NCBI GenBank assembly: GCA_964563335.1 | Contig: CAZLWL010000107.1 | Coordinates: 1-6,915 of the forward strand | DNA from: QNBT01 sp964563335 | GTDB taxonomy: Bacteria > Planctomycetota > Phycisphaerae > Sedimentisphaerales > Anaerohalosphaeraceae | Length of the DNA stretch: 6,915 nucleotides | Direction: 5' to 3' | Shown here: piece by piece, positions 6,541-6,915 of the stretch | Layout: the number at the start of each line of letters is the position of its first letter | Numbering within the stretch: position 1 is the first letter of the stretch | Notes under the pieces: generated by a model | Seen by the model: the letters and a program-made list of their open reading frames with translations, nothing else | Databases searched by the model: none | What the model was told of the DNA's origin: nothing | Position numbers and translations under genes: made by a program

Positions 6541-6605
6541 TGTCGTGAGAACCTACAACCTAGCGGTTAATCCCGGCGCGCCGGGACTCGCTCTACCAGT
6601 TGAGC
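6522..6605 (-). pseudogene. Degenerate tRNA-Asn copy with two 16-base replacements
   Basis: On the minus strand this stretch follows tRNA-Asn order. It has a canonical D arm GCTCAACTGGTAGAGC (6605-6590), then GAG shared with the intact gene. The 3' anticodon-arm, variable and 5' T-arm part is a 22-base perfect match to the intact tRNA (6549-6570 equals 6881-6902). The acceptor-like end (6522-6532) matches 6864-6874 at 9 of 11 bases. Between these, CGGCTG of the anticodon arm is replaced by TCCCGGCGCGCCGGGA (6571-6586), and 6 bases of the T loop/arm by a related 16-mer (6533-6548). The 5' half of the anticodon stem is destroyed and the anticodon GTT is lost, so it cannot act as tRNA-Asn. The intact tRNA's D arm lies beyond the window, so that part of the match is inferred from the canonical form plus the 7 shared bases CTCGCTC. 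Confidence 0.75.
6571..6586. repeat. Perfect 16-bp GC-rich palindrome inside the tRNA copy
   Basis: TCCCGGCGCGCCGGGA equals its own reverse complement and stands where the intact tRNA has six bases (6903-6908). A second block, TCCCGACGTGTCGTGA at 6533-6548, shares 12 of 16 positions and is itself nearly palindromic. It stands where the intact tRNA has 6875-6880. Confidence 0.8.
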
Positions 6606-6862
6606 AGGTTCTCTCTGATCCATCGAGCAGATTTCATTCTTTTAATCTGCTTCTCTCGCATCATTGCCTGACTTCGAGTTACGTGACTTTCAGCCCAGAC
6701 TAACTTCCAAGGGCCGTTTTTAAGTGTATATTTGGATGTGCCCTTTTCGCCGGCGTTGTGTTGTGCCACACGGCGCTCGAGATTATCAGTAGAGCCAATA
6801 TAGAAGTGGCCCAAAGAATTCTCAAGCACATATGCCCAATATGGTCCAGACCCATAATCCAA
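6593..6862 (-). CDS. Small GIY-YIG nuclease-domain protein fused to tRNA borders
   Basis: The 89-residue frame is a complete minimal GIY-YIG domain of the UvrC N-domain/YhbQ-like type. It has WAYVL (9-13) in the GIY place, FYIGST (20-25) for YIG, a catalytic-type arginine in LERRVAQHN (Arg30/31), and MREKQIKRMKS (68-78) with Glu70 as the expected metal ligand. Such domains cut DNA through a single-metal mechanism; the target here is unknown. The only start before the domain is TTG at 6862, one base after the tRNA discriminator (6864). Upstream in frame there is no ATG or GTG before a TAA at 6901-6899. GGGGAG of the tRNA acceptor lies too close (1 base) to serve as a ribosome site. The final residues NLLNW and the stop TAG fall in the D arm of the degenerate tRNA copy. 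The conserved motifs argue for selection, but expression is uncertain. Confidence 0.8.
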   Translation of the reverse strand: MDYGSGPYWAYVLENSLGHFYIGSTDNLERRVAQHNAGEKGTSKYTLKNGPWKLVWAESHVTRSQAMMREKQIKRMKSARWIRENLLNW

Positions 6863-6863
6863 A

Positions 6864-6915
6864 CTCCCCGAGTAGGACTCGAACCTACAACCTAGCGGTT
6901 AACAGCCGCTCGCTC
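6864..6915 (-). tRNA. tRNA-Asn (GUU), 5' end outside window
   Basis: Read on the minus strand, the end of the D stem (GAGC) is followed by a 5-bp anticodon stem AGCGG/CCGCT around the loop CTGTTAA (anticodon GTT, bases 6903-6901). Next come the variable bases AGGTT, a T arm GTAGG-TTCGAGT-CCTAC (6888-6872), the acceptor strand TCGGGGA (6871-6865) and discriminator G (6864). This is the bacterial tRNA-Asn pattern. About 21 bases (5' acceptor strand and most of the D arm) lie beyond the window. CCA is not encoded; the next bases are TTT, so CCA must be added by nucleotidyltransferase. The GIY-YIG frame starts one base after the discriminator, so tRNA and nuclease are probably in one transcript. 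Confidence 0.93.

Larger units (their letters stand above)
6522..6863 (-). mobile_element. Putative mini-cassette: GIY-YIG nuclease bracketed by tRNA-Asn sequence
   Basis: An intact tRNA-Asn 3' end (6864), a nuclease frame and a displaced tRNA-Asn copy follow one another on the minus strand with almost no spare bases. Elements that insert in tRNA genes typically leave one intact tRNA and one partial repeat at the far side. Here the only cargo is a GIY-YIG nuclease, so the unit is about 340 bp. No integrase is present. Mobility is inferred from the arrangement and not shown. Confidence 0.4.

Noticed and set aside
6522..6605. Second functional tRNA-Asn gene
   Set aside because: The 5' anticodon stem and anticodon GTT are replaced by a 16-base palindrome, the T loop is disrupted and the 5' acceptor strand is absent.
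6549..6902. CRISPR array or ordinary direct-repeat pair
   Set aside because: Only two copies exist, 332 bases apart, and both are explained by tRNA-Asn sequence.

Overview
The window looks like a piece of a draft (probably metagenome-assembled) bacterial genome: a run of exactly 100 N at 2217-2316 marks a scaffold join. Moderate GC, large helical-repeat proteins, lysine/glutamate-rich exported coiled-coil proteins and the style of the O-methyltransferase suggest a planctomycete-like bacterium (Phycisphaerae or a relative). That placement is an impression from protein style and was not tested by a search.

Layout. 1-2187 (+) is the 3' part of a large TPR-like helical-repeat protein that enters from outside the window. 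A second reading frame begins at 2184 with an ATGA overlap and runs into the assembly gap. After the gap, 2335-3609 (+) is a complete clpX, the ATP-dependent unfoldase of ClpXP. Converging on it from the other strand is 3643-4200 (-), a small one-pass membrane protein with an external coiled coil and a proline-rich tail of 9-residue repeats. A divergent intergenic region (4201-4489) holds a TTGACA box and two copies of an AAATTTGCCGA word, one inside a perfect 12-bp palindrome. It leads into 4490-5125 (+), an exported, highly charged coiled-coil protein. A 368-base stretch with no convincing gene follows, and then 5494-6489 (+), a SAM-dependent O-methyltransferase of the plant/bacterial family 2 type.

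The right end is the most unusual part. Read on the minus strand, a tRNA-Asn(GUU) gene (entering from the window edge, 3' end at 6864) abuts, one base later, an 89-residue GIY-YIG nuclease frame (6862-6593). The last codons and stop of that frame lie inside a second, degenerate copy of the same tRNA (6605-6522). In this copy two 6-base segments, one at the anticodon and one at the T loop, are each replaced by a related 16-base palindromic block. The copy ends in a hairpin plus T6 that looks like an intrinsic terminator. The whole resembles a roughly 340-bp nuclease cassette bracketed by tRNA sequence.

Apart from ClpX and tRNA-Asn, which are housekeeping, the functions of these genes are only known at family level, and nothing shows that they work in one pathway.
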